Below are positions 45,629 through 55,792 of a stretch of DNA of 64,000 nucleotides, piece by piece. This DNA is from Paraflavitalea devenefica (GTDB taxonomy: Bacteria; Bacteroidota; Bacteroidia; Chitinophagales; Chitinophagaceae). Every line of letters starts with the position of its first letter. The first letter of the stretch is position 1. The position numbers and the translations under genes are program-made. Below the pieces are notes generated by a model. It was given only the letters and a program-made list of their open reading frames with translations. It was not told where the DNA came from and did no database searches. The stretch spans positions 1,674,001 to 1,738,000 of the forward strand of contig NZ_JAARML010000002.1 in the NCBI RefSeq assembly GCF_011759375.1. Reading direction: 5' to 3'.

Positions 45629-46834
45629 ATGAAACGAATACACATACTCCTTGCTATAACGTTTCTTCTCATGCTTGCCTGCAAAGAAGAAATACTGGGC
45701 CCTGCGGGTGATGGGAATGCGCCGGGCGCCATCAGTAATCCACAGGTAACCAGCCTGCCTGGTGCGGCTAAGATCACCTACACCTTGCCTAAAGATCCCA
45801 ACCTCCTGTACGTAAAAGCCGTTTACGATATCAATGGCACAAAAATGGAAGAGCGGGCTTCTTATTTCAACAATAACCTTACCGTACAGGGTTTTGGAGA
45901 TACCCGTGAGCGCGATGTGGTGTTGTATGCCGTAAGCCGTAATGAAAAAGAATCGCAGCCGGTGTCGGTCAGAGTAAAGCCATTGCCGCCTGCCATTGAA
46001 GACATCTTTAACTCGCTGGTGGTGATCAACACCTTTGGCGGTATCAATGTGGCATATAAAAACATACACAAGGCCAAGGTGGTAATAGAAGTATTGCTCG
46101 ACTCAGCCGGCGAGTGGCTGTCCCTCGATGCAGAGTATACAGAACTGGAAGCAGGCGATTTCTCCGTGCGCGGCATGCCGCCGGTAGAGCGTACGTTCGG
46201 CATCTTTGTCAGGGACAGGTGGAACAATCACTCCGATACACTGGTAACCAAAAAAACACCGGTACCGGAAGAGTTGCTCTCAGCGCCTACCTATCGCAGG
46301 AATGCCTGGCCCATCCCGCAGCGGCAGCCATTGCCTGCTTCCGGGCTGCCGATGGTAACGCCTGCTAACCTGGGTAGTTGGCCGTTTGATGAAATGTTCA
46401 ACGATGTCATCTCTTCCGGCGACGGGTTCCATACCAATGAACGCCTGGATCAACCAATATGGCTTCCTTTCGACCTGGGACAAACGACCAAGCTGAGCCG
46501 GTTTAAAATATGGCAGCGCCAGGCCGGCTACATCTATGACCATGGTAACCCGCACCGCTGGGAACTGTGGGGAACCAATACACCCACCGATACCAGTAGC
46601 TGGGTATTGCTGGGTTCCTACCTCATGCTCAAGCCTTCGGGGGGCGATGCGCCTGTTGCACAGACCTCCCAGGATGCGGATGTGGCTGCGGAAGGGCAGG
46701 AATATGATTTTCTTGTAACAGCGCCTGCGGTACGTTATGTGGCCTGGAAAAACATTGATAGCTGGGCGAATATCGGCGGTGAAAAAGGACACTTTCACCT
46801 GACCGAGATGAAGATCTGGGGACAGCGGCAGTGA
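45629..46834 (+). CDS. PUL surface lipoprotein with DUF4959, DUF5126 and DUF5000 domains
   Basis: 401 aa lipoprotein (lipobox MLACK, residues 14-18). The domain order follows the common SusE/F-position companion: DUF4959 (about 25-120), DUF5126 (about 120-225, ERTFGIFVRDRWNNHSDT) and an F5/8-like DUF5000 (about 240-400: IWLPFDLGQTTKLSRFKIWQRQ ... WELWGTN ... VRYVAWKN). These proteins lie on the cell surface and are thought to bind the target glycan. Third gene of the operon, 15 bp after SusD. A heptad repeat starts at its stop codon. Confidence 0.88.
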   Translation: MKRIHILLAITFLLMLACKEEILGPAGDGNAPGAISNPQVTSLPGAAKITYTLPKDPNLLYVKAVYDINGTKMEERASYFNNNLTVQGFGDTRERDVVLYAVSRNEKESQPVSVRVKPLPPAIEDIFNSLVVINTFGGINVAYKNIHKAKVVIEVLLDSAGEWLSLDAEYTELEAGDFSVRGMPPVERTFGIFVRDRWNNHSDTLVTKKTPVPEELLSAPTYRRNAWPIPQRQPLPASGLPMVTPANLGSWPFDEMFNDVISSGDGFHTNERLDQPIWLPFDLGQTTKLSRFKIWQRQAGYIYDHGNPHRWELWGTNTPTDTSSWVLLGSYLMLKPSGGDAPVAQTSQDADVAAEGQEYDFLVTAPAVRYVAWKNIDSWANIGGEKGHFHLTEMKIWGQRQ

Positions 46835-46893
46835 GTGGTGAGTAGTGAGTGTGCGAAGAGCAGGCAATAATTAATAATTATTAATTAATAATC
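46831..46893. repeat. 7-bp tandem repeats (GTGAGTN, then AATAATT)
   Basis: GTGAGTG, GTGAGTA, GTGAGTG at 46831-46851 overlap the stop codon of the upstream gene. A second 7-bp tract of four AATAATT-type units follows at 46866-46893, ending 7 bp before the next start codon. Confidence 0.75.
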
Positions 46894-46900
46894 AACGATC

Positions 46901-47581
46901 ATGTATCGATATTTAAAATATTTACTCCTGCTTATTGTGGCGGCATGCTGCTATGCCTGCAGTAAGATGGAAGATTCCTACAATGAGTTTACCAAAAACG
47001 GGGAGATTGTGTATACGGGTAGGGCCGATTCCCTGAAATTACAGCCGGGCAGGAACCGCATCGGTTTATCCTGGTTGTTACTATCCGATCCCCGTATTAC
47101 CCGGTGCAAAATATTCTGGAATGATGGGACCGACTCTGTGACCATACCTGTGCAGCGAACAGAAGGGGTGGACACGGTGCGCATTATGCTCACCAATATG
47201 GCGGAAAAGACATACACGTTTGATATCTATACCTACGATGACCTTGGTCACTCTTCTGTAAAAGTGGATACCATTGGTATCGTGTATGGTGATCATTATG
47301 CAGGCTCCTTATTTAACCGCCCATTAAAAACAATTGCCTTCAGTGCCGATACGGCCCGGCTGGATTGGTCGGGCGCTTCGGCGCAATGTGTGGGCTCGCA
47401 GATCAGGTATGCCGATACGGGCGGTGTAATGCGTTCGGCCTGGGTGGCCAGTGCTGAAAAGCAAACCAAACTGCCGGCGCTTAAAAAAGGGCTTTCGTTT
47501 GAGTACAGGACTTTATACCTGCCTGTTAAGGCGGCTATTGATACCTTTTATACTGCCTGGGAATCAAAACTGGTTCCCTGA
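46901..47581 (+). CDS. DUF4998-type PUL lipoprotein
   Basis: 226 aa lipoprotein (lipobox CYACS around residue 20). The mature protein consists of two Ig/FN3-like halves: SLKLQPGRNRIGLSWLLLSDPRITRCKIFWNDGTDSV with TYTFDIYTYDDLGHSSVKVD, then ARLDWSGASAQCVGSQIRYADTGGVM and FEYRTLYLP. This is the pattern of DUF4998, a companion of SusC/SusD operons that follows DUF5000 proteins. Presumably surface-exposed and glycan-binding. It is the last gene before a strong terminator. Confidence 0.85.
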   Translation: MYRYLKYLLLLIVAACCYACSKMEDSYNEFTKNGEIVYTGRADSLKLQPGRNRIGLSWLLLSDPRITRCKIFWNDGTDSVTIPVQRTEGVDTVRIMLTNMAEKTYTFDIYTYDDLGHSSVKVDTIGIVYGDHYAGSLFNRPLKTIAFSADTARLDWSGASAQCVGSQIRYADTGGVMRSAWVASAEKQTKLPALKKGLSFEYRTLYLPVKAAIDTFYTAWESKLVP

Positions 47582-47613
47582 GTGAGCAGGTTACACAGCT
47601 CCATAAAGCAGCA

Positions 47614-47641
47614 GCCCTCCGCTTCCGCGGGGGGCTTTTTT
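47614..47641 (+). terminator. Rho-independent terminator after first PUL operon
   Basis: GCCCTCCGC / GCGGGGGGC stem (one T-G wobble) with a TTCC loop followed by six T. Confidence 0.88.
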
Positions 47642-47662
47642 CGCCGTAAAAGGCCGTCCTGA

Positions 47663-47764
47663 ACTGTCCTGCCTTTTTGCTAATAAAATTGAATAGTATG
47701 CCAATTGGTGAATATCAGTTAGCCTATATCTAACTAATTTGCTGTTTATTACGATTGCTATATC
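47663..47764 (+). promoter_or_regulatory. PUL promoter, copy 2 (upstream of GH29)
   Basis: ACTGTCCTGC ... GAATAGTATGCCAATTGG (47663-47708), TAATTTGC at 47735 and ACGATTGCTATATC at 47751, collinear with the block before the first SusC. The last element ends 18 bp before the GH29 start codon. Confidence 0.6.
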
Positions 47765-47782
47765 CTTTAATTGATCCTTGCA

Positions 47783-49174
47783 ATGAAGAAACGATTTTTT
47801 TGCCTGTTATCTGCCTCCTGTATCCTGATGCAGGCAGGCATGGCACAGCCATCTCCTGCGGCCACCAAAGAAAAAGACGAGCGTATGGAATGGTGGCGCG
47901 AGGCCCGCTTTGGTATGTTTATCCACTGGGGTGTATATGCCGTTCCGGCAGGTACGTATAAAGGACAAAAGATTAACCGCATTGGCGAATGGATCATGAA
48001 CCGGGGTAAGATACCGGTAGCCGATTACCAGCAATTTGCAAAGGAATTCAATCCCGTTAAATACGATCCGGATGCATGGGTACGCATGGCAAAAGACGCG
48101 GGTATGAAATACATTGTGATCACGGCCAAGCACCATGATGGTTTTGCCCTGTTCGACAGCAAGGCTACCAAATGGGATATCGTTGATGCTTCTCCCTATG
48201 GAAAAGACCTGCTGAAGCCACTGGCAGAAGCCTGCCGAAAATATGGTGTTAAGCTCGGCTTCTATTATTCCCAGGCGCAGGACTGGTGCCATCCCGGCGG
48301 CGCTGCTTCCCGCAGGGCAACTACCGAAGGATGGGCCAACCCCGATTCGGCCCGTATTGATGCGTATACGGCGGCAAACAGTGGTCACTGGGATCCCGCA
48401 CAAACTTCCAAAACCATGGCGCAGTACATAGATGAAATAGCGGTGCCACAGGTAAAAGAGTTGCTCTCCAACTACGGTGATGTAGCGGTGCTCTGGTGGG
48501 ATACGCCTACAGATATGACCGATGAGTTTGCCGAAAAATTAAATGCACCACTGAAATTACAGCCGCATATCATTACCAATGACCGCCTGAAGCGCCCCAA
48601 CTTCCCCGGCGATTACCTGACGCCCGAACAGCGCATTCCCAAAGTAGGGGAGATAGAGGGTAAGGATTGGGAAACCTGCATGACAATGAATGGTACCTGG
48701 GGATACAAAAGCTATGACGACAATTGGAAGAGCACAACCACGCTGGTACAGAATTTAATTGACATTGCTTCCAAAGGAGGCAACTACCTCCTGAACATAG
48801 GGCCCAAAGCTGATGGTACTGTTCCGCAGGAAAGTATTGACCGCCTGAAAGAAGTAGGCCAGTGGATGAAAGTAAATGGTGAATCCATCTATGGCACCAA
48901 GGGCAGTCCGCTGAAACCATTGGACTGGGGCCGTTGCACCAAAAAGGAAAACGGTGGTAATACCATTCTCTACCTGTCTGTATTTAATTGGCCCGCCAAT
49001 GGTCAGTTAACCGTACCTGGTATTAAGAACAAAGTGGTCAGCGCAAAACTGCTGAGCAATGGCAATGCTGTTAAGACCAGCACTGCCGGTGATGTGCTCA
49101 GCTTAACGCTGCCTGCAGCACCCGCTGATAAAATCGCTTCGGTGATCAAAGTGGAACTGAAGGGTAGTCTGTAG
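47783..49174 (+). CDS. alpha-L-fucosidase, GH29
   Basis: 463 aa from ATG 47783, giving the signal peptide to AGMAQ. Complete GH29: WWREARFGMFIHWGVYAVPAG, then KYIVITAKHHDGFALFDS, VAVLWWDTPTDM with the probable nucleophile Asp at about residue 240, and WETCMTMNGTWGYKSYD where the acid/base Glu region is usually sought. NYLLNIGPKADGTV and a C-terminal beta-sandwich complete it. It releases alpha-linked L-fucose. It is the first gene of the second half of the PUL and 22 bp before the beta-helix gene. It resembles the truncated GH29 at the window start but lacks that protein's extra C-terminal domain. Confidence 0.95.
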   Translation: MKKRFFCLLSASCILMQAGMAQPSPAATKEKDERMEWWREARFGMFIHWGVYAVPAGTYKGQKINRIGEWIMNRGKIPVADYQQFAKEFNPVKYDPDAWVRMAKDAGMKYIVITAKHHDGFALFDSKATKWDIVDASPYGKDLLKPLAEACRKYGVKLGFYYSQAQDWCHPGGAASRRATTEGWANPDSARIDAYTAANSGHWDPAQTSKTMAQYIDEIAVPQVKELLSNYGDVAVLWWDTPTDMTDEFAEKLNAPLKLQPHIITNDRLKRPNFPGDYLTPEQRIPKVGEIEGKDWETCMTMNGTWGYKSYDDNWKSTTTLVQNLIDIASKGGNYLLNIGPKADGTVPQESIDRLKEVGQWMKVNGESIYGTKGSPLKPLDWGRCTKKENGGNTILYLSVFNWPANGQLTVPGIKNKVVSAKLLSNGNAVKTSTAGDVLSLTLPAAPADKIASVIKVELKGSL

Positions 49175-49196
49175 AATTTAAGGTTAACAATTGCGT

Positions 49197-50732
49197 ATGA
49201 AAAGGCTCGCATCTATTATCTGTATCACCCTCGTGGGTAGCAGCGTTAAGTCTCAATCCGTAGCGCCGTTATGGAATGATTATATTACTGCCAGGAAGGC
49301 CGGTACTACGCCTGTATTGCCGGATTACTCCTATGCCGGTTATCATTTCTCTGAGAAACCCATACCGGATATTTCTGGCAGGAAACAATTCAATGTAAAA
49401 GATTATGGGGCCTTGCCCAATGATGATCAATTTGATGATGAAGGGATACAGGCCGCTATTCAGGCGGCTGAAAAGAACAATGGAGGCGTCGTATTCTTTC
49501 CGCCCGGAAAATACTTAATAGCACCCGATACCAGCACCAGCAAACAGATCAGGGTAAGCAAAAGCCATATCATCCTGAAGGGCAGTGGGAGCGGAGCAGG
49601 CGGCACAGAAATATACCAGGCCAATATGCGCCTGAATAACCGGCAGTTCTTCTTTAAGCCGGAGAAAACAGACAACAGAAAGCTCACCACCGTAACCCAG
49701 GAAGCAGCACGGGAAAGCTTCTGGATAGAAGTGGCCGACGCTTCTATGCTAAAGCCCGGACAGGATGTAATACTGCGCCACCAGAGCGAAGCCTATACAC
49801 GCTGGTACTTTTCACCCCTGCCGCTGAAGCCGGTATGGACAAGGTTGTTTGGCGAAAAAGGCGGCATGAACATCAGTGAGATCCACACCATTGAGCAAAT
49901 AGAAGGCAAGCGGGTAAAGTTCAAAAATCCACTGCACATAGAGGTGAAATTATTGAGCGCTGTGCCCTTTGACTTACTCGCTTATAACAGCCTGGAAGAA
50001 TGTGGGGTGGAAGACATCCTGTTCTCCAGCAACTGGAAAACATATCCCGAAGAATTTATCCATCATAAGAATGAGATCCATGACTATGCCTATGAAGCAT
50101 TGGGCATGGAGTATGTAAAAAATAGCTGGGTACGCAATTGTGTTTTCCAGGATTGGAATGAAGGCGTTTTCCTGCGCGCCGGCTACCAGGTAAGCGTGCT
50201 GGACCTGACTTTTAAAGGCAAGAAGGGCCATGCTTCCGTACATGCCCGTACCGGTTATGGTGTGCTGATCAAGAACTGTCATTTTAATGGTGCACAGCAT
50301 CATGGCGCAGGTACCGGTTATGGTGCTTCGGGTACCGTGATCACACAATGTGATCTGGGTACCGATCAAAACTTTGATATCCATTCCGGTCAGCCCTTTG
50401 CCACTTTGTATGATGATATAGCCGGCGGCGTATTCTATAACCTGGGCGGCCCTGAGCCGGGGCATCCGCACCATGGGAAGCAACTGACCTTGTGGAACTT
50501 TCAGCACCGTTCGGCCAAAGAACAACATTATAATTTCTGGGATATGGAACGCCGCAGGAACTATACCATTGCGCAACCCATACTGGTAGGCTTTCAGTCG
50601 GATAAGAAAGTTGATTTTGAGAATGCCGGTATCAATCAATTACAGGGCGCCATGGTATACCCGCGGTCATTGTTTGAAGCGCAACTAAAATTCCGGTTGT
50701 CAGGCATCAATGCTACTGCCGGTATTAAATAA
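49197..50732 (+). CDS. exported right-handed beta-helix protein (pectate-lyase superfamily, DUF4955-like)
   Basis: 511 aa from ATG 49197 with a signal peptide ending near VKSQS. The N-terminal FNVKDYGALPNDDQFDDEGIQAAIQAA ... GGVVFFPPGKYLIAP is the pectate_lyase_3-type start of a beta-helix. Later coils include NCVFQDWNEGVFLRAGYQVSVLDLTF and HARTGYGVLIKNCHFNGAQHHGAG, with His-rich loops. Its likely role is a lyase or hydrolase acting on uronate or other pyranose backbones, but the substrate cannot be read from the sequence. The remnant at 39023 begins with a related domain. It is followed 127 bp later by the second SusC. Confidence 0.8.
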   Translation: MKRLASIICITLVGSSVKSQSVAPLWNDYITARKAGTTPVLPDYSYAGYHFSEKPIPDISGRKQFNVKDYGALPNDDQFDDEGIQAAIQAAEKNNGGVVFFPPGKYLIAPDTSTSKQIRVSKSHIILKGSGSGAGGTEIYQANMRLNNRQFFFKPEKTDNRKLTTVTQEAARESFWIEVADASMLKPGQDVILRHQSEAYTRWYFSPLPLKPVWTRLFGEKGGMNISEIHTIEQIEGKRVKFKNPLHIEVKLLSAVPFDLLAYNSLEECGVEDILFSSNWKTYPEEFIHHKNEIHDYAYEALGMEYVKNSWVRNCVFQDWNEGVFLRAGYQVSVLDLTFKGKKGHASVHARTGYGVLIKNCHFNGAQHHGAGTGYGASGTVITQCDLGTDQNFDIHSGQPFATLYDDIAGGVFYNLGGPEPGHPHHGKQLTLWNFQHRSAKEQHYNFWDMERRRNYTIAQPILVGFQSDKKVDFENAGINQLQGAMVYPRSLFEAQLKFRLSGINATAGIK

Positions 50733-50859
50733 TCCTCCTCCTAAAGTCTGTACCGTTGCTATTACTGTAGTAGGCTGCCTTGTGCAGCGTACTGGATTTT
50801 TCATGCCCTGAAGGGATGCAGGATTGTATTGTTTTCTATTCACAAATAAAACTGCTATT

Positions 50860-53800
50860 ATGAAACTTGCGTGTACAATCAGGTCGTTATCCCGCTGGCG
50901 GATACAACCTGTTCACACGGGTATATGTACCAGGCTGGTATGTATGCTGGCGTGTGTTCTATTGCTGATGGAACCTGCTATCGCCCAGTCGGGCGGTAAA
51001 CTGATCACGGTAAAAGGAACTATTAAAGGCCCGAATGGCGTACCGCTCTCCGGCGTAAGTATTGTGACCAAAGGAAATGACAAGGCCACTGTTACGCAGG
51101 CGGATGGTGCTTTCTCCTTAACAGTGCCTGCCAATAGTACGCTGGTTATTTCGCACGTGGGCTATGCCAACCAGGAGATCACCACCCGTGAGGATGACCT
51201 GTTGGATGTAGCACTAACACTGCGTGCCGGTAAAATAGATATGGATGAAGTGGTGGTAGTGGGATATGGTACCCGCCGGAAATCGGAGTTGACAGGTTCT
51301 GTTGTTTCTGTCAATGAACAATCCATTAAAGATATCCCTACGCAAAGTCTGGCTTCTGCATTGCAGGGACGTGCAGCCGGTGTGGACATCCAGAAAACAG
51401 GGGGTAACAGTAAACCGGGAGCAGGCGTATCCATCCTCATCCGCGGGGCCCGTTCCGTACGTGCCAGCAATGCGCCACTGATCATTGTAGATGGTATTCC
51501 CTTTGGCGGCAACTTCAATGACCTCAACCAGGACGATATTACATCGGTAGAGATATTAAAAGATGCTTCTTCCACCGCTATCTATGGTTCGCGTGGAGCT
51601 AATGGCGTATTGCTCGTCAGTACCCGCCGTGGTAAAACCGGCAAAGCCATTATCACGTATAGCGGGTATGCAGGTACCAGCAGGCCCATTGGTGAATACA
51701 AACTCATGAATGCACAGGAGTTTGGCGAGCTCAAGAAGTGGGCGCGGTACATAGGCGTATGGACAACATCCACCCCCCCGGTGCAAAAATATTCAGGGCC
51801 CAATGATCCCCTGCTGATCTCAGAAGCCTTCTCCAGTGAGGAACAGGAAGGGTTGAAAGGCGCCGGCACGAACTGGCAGAAGCTGGTGTATAAGACTGGC
51901 TTTGTGACCAACCACCAGTTGGGCGTATCCGGTGGTACAGAGCAAACCCAGTATGCTATTTCCGGTGGTTACTTCAAAGAGACTGGCATCTTCCCTGGTC
52001 AGCAGTTTGAGCGCTTCTCCGTTAAACTGAGCGTTGATCAGCAACTAAGCAAAATGTTCAAAGTAGGATTGAGCTCATTAAATAATTTCTCCACGACACT
52101 GGGTGAAGGGTTTAATCCCATGGCGCAGGCCATGCGCGCCTCTCCGCTCGTAGGTCCTTATGATGCGGATGGAAAACTACGCAATGACTTTGTGCCGGGC
52201 AGCCAAAGCCAGGTATGGAATCCGCTGGCTGATTTCCTGCCAGGCGCCAAATCAGAACGGAGAAGAAGACTGGGCACTTTTACAACGGCTTATCTCGAGG
52301 CTAACTTAGGCCAGTGGGTAAAAGGCCTCAAATACCGTCTCAATGCAGGTACGGAGATCAGGTCGGAAAACTATGGTAACTTCTATGCCAGCAAAACCAC
52401 CAACAACATGGGTGGTCAGTCATCTGCCGAAAACAGGACCAGCAACGGTACCAACTGGACGCTGGAAAACCTGTTGACCTACGACAACACTTTCTTCGAT
52501 AAACACAAGATCAACTTCACGGGGCTGTTCAGTGCACAACAGGACAAATCGAACAACAGTTCGTTCAGCAACAAAGACCTGGTGGCTGATTACCTCGAAT
52601 ATTATAATCCCGAGTATGGTTATAACCTGACCGGTGATGGTAGTTACAATGAGTGGGGCCTTGTTTCTTATATGGGCCGGTTGAACTATGTGTACGATGA
52701 TCGTTACATGCTCACACTTACCCTGCGTTCTGATGGTTCTTCCCGCCTGGCCAAAGGCAATAAATGGGAGATGTTCCCCTCTGCGGCCGTAGCCTGGAAT
52801 ATCCATAATGAATCTTTCTTCAAAGTAGATGCGATCAACAGCCTGCGCTTGCGCGCCAGTTACGGAAGAGTAGGGAATGCTTCTATCAGTCCTTATGGTA
52901 CGGTGCCCCGGCTCGGCGGCGTTGTGTATAATTATGGCGAATCATTGGTGCGTGGTTTTTACCAGACCACGGTGGGTAACAATACCCTTACCTGGGAGTA
53001 TACTTCCACGGCTGAACTGGGCCTTGATTTCGGATTACTCAATAACCGCATTGCAGGTAACATCAATGTGTACAAAGCATGGACCGACAAATTATTGCTG
53101 CCTAAGAACCTGCCGCCTACCAATGGTATTGAAGATGCAGTGTTGACGAATGTGGGTAAAACAGAGAACAAGGGTATTGAGCTGCAGGTGAGCGCCGCGA
53201 TCATTGTGCCCCAGGGCCGCAATAGTTTTGGCTGGACCACCGATCTTAACTTCTCCATCAACCGGGGTATGATCACCCAGCTTGCCGATGGCGTTAAAGA
53301 AGATATTGGCAACACCTGGTTTGTAGGACAGCCCATCGGCGTATTTTATAATTACAGAAAAGTAGGCATCTGGCAGAATACCAAAGCTGATACGGCAGAA
53401 GCTAAGCGTTTGGGATTAACTACCACTGGTTCAAGCTCTGTGATCGGCGATATCCGTGTCGCCGACCTGAACAATGACGGAAAGATCACGGATGCCGACC
53501 GTGAGATCGTTGGTACTACACAGCCTGACTGGATTGGTGGTATGACCAACCGTTTCTCTTATGGCGGTTTCGATTTAACAGTGGTTGCTTTTGCCCGGTG
53601 GGGCGCTACGATGAATAGTTCCCTGCATGGTGGTGGTTTCTTAAATACTTTCCAGGGTACTTATAATAATATTAAAACCCGTTACTGGACGCCTGAGAAT
53701 GGAGAGAAGGTATATCCCAAACCCAACTTTGGCCGGCAGAACCCCACTAACCTGGCGCTGCTGGGATACTTTGAGGGCAGTTTTTTAAAGATCAGGACCA

Positions 53801-54039
53801 TCACATTGGGCTATACAGTGCCCCCGGCTTTCCTGAAGAAGCTTGGCGCCCGGAGCATCCGGTTCTATGCTACAGCAGAAGACCCGTTCATCCTGTTCTC
53901 TCCTTTCCGCAATCATGAGTTTGGCGGATTGGACCCTGAATCAGGTGGCAACGCATCAAGTCCCACTACAGGTACCAACCTCGCCGTGGATACACCACCG
54001 ACCAGGCAAATATTATTTGGCATCAACGTTTCATTGTAA
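50860..54039 (+). CDS. second SusC/RagA-type TonB-dependent transporter
   Basis: 1059 aa from ATG 50860 (MKLACTIRSLSRWRIQP...), the first ATG of the most plausible signal region; the frame could start 12 codons earlier. A long N-region precedes the hydrophobic core LVCMLACVLLLMEPAIAQ. Then come a carboxypeptidase-regulatory-like domain (VKGTIKGPNGVPLSGVSIV), a TonB-box-like DEVVVVGYGT, the plug (GSVVSVNEQSIKDIPTQSLASALQGRAAGVDI ... LKDASSTAIYGSRGANGVLLV) and a barrel ending GINVSL. The SusD partner follows 20 bp later. Together they form a second import pair of the same locus. No STN domain. Confidence 0.95.
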   Translation: MKLACTIRSLSRWRIQPVHTGICTRLVCMLACVLLLMEPAIAQSGGKLITVKGTIKGPNGVPLSGVSIVTKGNDKATVTQADGAFSLTVPANSTLVISHVGYANQEITTREDDLLDVALTLRAGKIDMDEVVVVGYGTRRKSELTGSVVSVNEQSIKDIPTQSLASALQGRAAGVDIQKTGGNSKPGAGVSILIRGARSVRASNAPLIIVDGIPFGGNFNDLNQDDITSVEILKDASSTAIYGSRGANGVLLVSTRRGKTGKAIITYSGYAGTSRPIGEYKLMNAQEFGELKKWARYIGVWTTSTPPVQKYSGPNDPLLISEAFSSEEQEGLKGAGTNWQKLVYKTGFVTNHQLGVSGGTEQTQYAISGGYFKETGIFPGQQFERFSVKLSVDQQLSKMFKVGLSSLNNFSTTLGEGFNPMAQAMRASPLVGPYDADGKLRNDFVPGSQSQVWNPLADFLPGAKSERRRRLGTFTTAYLEANLGQWVKGLKYRLNAGTEIRSENYGNFYASKTTNNMGGQSSAENRTSNGTNWTLENLLTYDNTFFDKHKINFTGLFSAQQDKSNNSSFSNKDLVADYLEYYNPEYGYNLTGDGSYNEWGLVSYMGRLNYVYDDRYMLTLTLRSDGSSRLAKGNKWEMFPSAAVAWNIHNESFFKVDAINSLRLRASYGRVGNASISPYGTVPRLGGVVYNYGESLVRGFYQTTVGNNTLTWEYTSTAELGLDFGLLNNRIAGNINVYKAWTDKLLLPKNLPPTNGIEDAVLTNVGKTENKGIELQVSAAIIVPQGRNSFGWTTDLNFSINRGMITQLADGVKEDIGNTWFVGQPIGVFYNYRKVGIWQNTKADTAEAKRLGLTTTGSSSVIGDIRVADLNNDGKITDADREIVGTTQPDWIGGMTNRFSYGGFDLTVVAFARWGATMNSSLHGGGFLNTFQGTYNNIKTRYWTPENGEKVYPKPNFGRQNPTNLALLGYFEGSFLKIRTITLGYTVPPAFLKKLGARSIRFYATAEDPFILFSPFRNHEFGGLDPESGGNASSPTTGTNLAVDTPPTRQILFGINVSL

Positions 54040-54059
54040 GCGACACAAAACAGTTAATC

Positions 54060-55790
54060 ATGAAAAAGTTAATCATATACGGTAGTATCATAGCAGCACT
54101 GGCTGGCGCCGGCTGCAATAAATTACTGGAGGAAGAAGTAAAATCAATTCTTACCCCGGAGTTCCTGGGTACAGAAAAAGGGGTGCATGCCGGCGTGGAC
54201 GCTGCCTATGCAGGCAACCGTTTATTATGGGGCAACCAGGACCTGTTTACCCTCACCGTTATCGGCACCGATGAATTTCAGCGTGGTGTGGACGGGAATA
54301 CAGACGTGAATAATTATGCCAGCAGCTATACCAACGGGAATGGCCAAGGCAATAATATCTGGGCCAATTGCTACAAGTACATCAATGCCTGTAATGGTGT
54401 GTTAAAATATGGGCCGGAAGCGGAAATGGATGCCGCTGTGAAGAAAGTAAGGATGGCGGAAGCCAAATTCCTCCGGGCGCAATACTATTTTGTGCTGGTG
54501 CAATTCTTCCGGGATGTAACGATCTATACCGACTTCCTCGATCAGCCTTTAACAGCCGCCAAGCGCGATCCGCTGGCAGATGTGTATGCACTGATCATTA
54601 AAGACCTGACGGAGGCAGCCGCCGACCTGCCGGCCGGACCCAGAAGCAGTAACGTACAGTTTGGCCGCACAAGCTCCGCTGCTGCACGTCACTTACTGGC
54701 AAAAGTATACCTCGCAAAAGCAGGCTCTCCTGCCAAGGCAGCCGATGATTATGAGCAGGCTTATACAACTGCCAAAGACCTCATTGACAAGAAGGGTACT
54801 TATGGCCTGAGCCTGCTGCCCGATTTTAAAGACGTGTACAGAGAGGGCAATGAGAACAATTCCGAGATCATCTGGACCGTGCAGCATACTTCCAACCTGG
54901 CGTACAATGGTCCCAACAACAGTGGTGGTGCAGACAATGTACTGAACCATATGTATATTGGCCAGTATGATAAGCTGGGCCTGAAGAGAAGCAAAGAATA
55001 TGGCCGTCCCTATATCCGTTGCGTTCCTACCCGCTGGACCACGGAAACTGCTTTTGCAGAAAGAGTGAATGATACCCGGTACGCCAAAACATTCCAGGTA
55101 CTTTGGATCGCCAACTCAACTGCCAAGGCAGATATTGAGAACAACAAATGGCCTGACCCATTGCCGCCCGGCGCTCCTCCCGGCGCTGTTGCCGGACAAC
55201 CGAAGATCAAAAAGATAGGCGATACAGCCATCTATATGCCCGGTGTTGATAAAACCGATCATGAAGTGGCGATTGCTCCCTACCTGCTGATCCCTCCGCG
55301 GAACTACAGTTCAATGATCGCACCTACGCTGATGAAGTACTTCGATGCAAAGAAAGCAGGGTTGAATGATCCTTCTATACGGCCGGTAATTGTATACCGT
55401 TTTGCAGAGACCTACCTCCTCGCAGCAGAGGCGGCATTGATGACTAATCGTGCAGCAGAAGCAGTCACTTACATCAATGCCGTGCGTGAAAGAGCGGCTT
55501 ATCCTACCGGTAGTGCCGCCGCCATGAAGATAACGGAGGCTACCCTGACTACCGGGGGTATTGATTTCATCCTCGATGAACGTACCAGGGAATTAGTAGG
55601 TGAGAACGTAAGGTGGTGGGACCTCGTAAGGACAGGAAAGTTGCTGGAAAGGGTTAAATTATACAATGGTGATGCGGGGCCCAATATTCAGCCCAAACAC
55701 ATCCTGCGCCCTATTCCGCTGAACCAGTTGAACCGGGTAACCACCGGAGAACCGTATAACAATGATCTTTATTTCGCCGACTGGAATTAG
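54060..55790 (+). CDS. second SusD/RagB-type lipoprotein
   Basis: 576 aa lipoprotein (lipobox LAGAGC, Cys about residue 19). Typical SusD features are NNYASSYTNGNGQGNNIWANCYKYINACNGVL, KFLRAQYYFVLVQFFRDVTIYTDFL, the TPR-like middle, YRFAETYLLAAEAALM and the C-terminal INAVRERAAYP ... FILDERTRELVGENVRWWDLVRTGKL. Partner of the preceding SusC. A heptad repeat starts 3 bp after its stop codon. Confidence 0.95.
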   Translation: MKKLIIYGSIIAALAGAGCNKLLEEEVKSILTPEFLGTEKGVHAGVDAAYAGNRLLWGNQDLFTLTVIGTDEFQRGVDGNTDVNNYASSYTNGNGQGNNIWANCYKYINACNGVLKYGPEAEMDAAVKKVRMAEAKFLRAQYYFVLVQFFRDVTIYTDFLDQPLTAAKRDPLADVYALIIKDLTEAAADLPAGPRSSNVQFGRTSSAAARHLLAKVYLAKAGSPAKAADDYEQAYTTAKDLIDKKGTYGLSLLPDFKDVYREGNENNSEIIWTVQHTSNLAYNGPNNSGGADNVLNHMYIGQYDKLGLKRSKEYGRPYIRCVPTRWTTETAFAERVNDTRYAKTFQVLWIANSTAKADIENNKWPDPLPPGAPPGAVAGQPKIKKIGDTAIYMPGVDKTDHEVAIAPYLLIPPRNYSSMIAPTLMKYFDAKKAGLNDPSIRPVIVYRFAETYLLAAEAALMTNRAAEAVTYINAVRERAAYPTGSAAAMKITEATLTTGGIDFILDERTRELVGENVRWWDLVRTGKLLERVKLYNGDAGPNIQPKHILRPIPLNQLNRVTTGEPYNNDLYFADWN

Positions 55791-55792
55791 GA

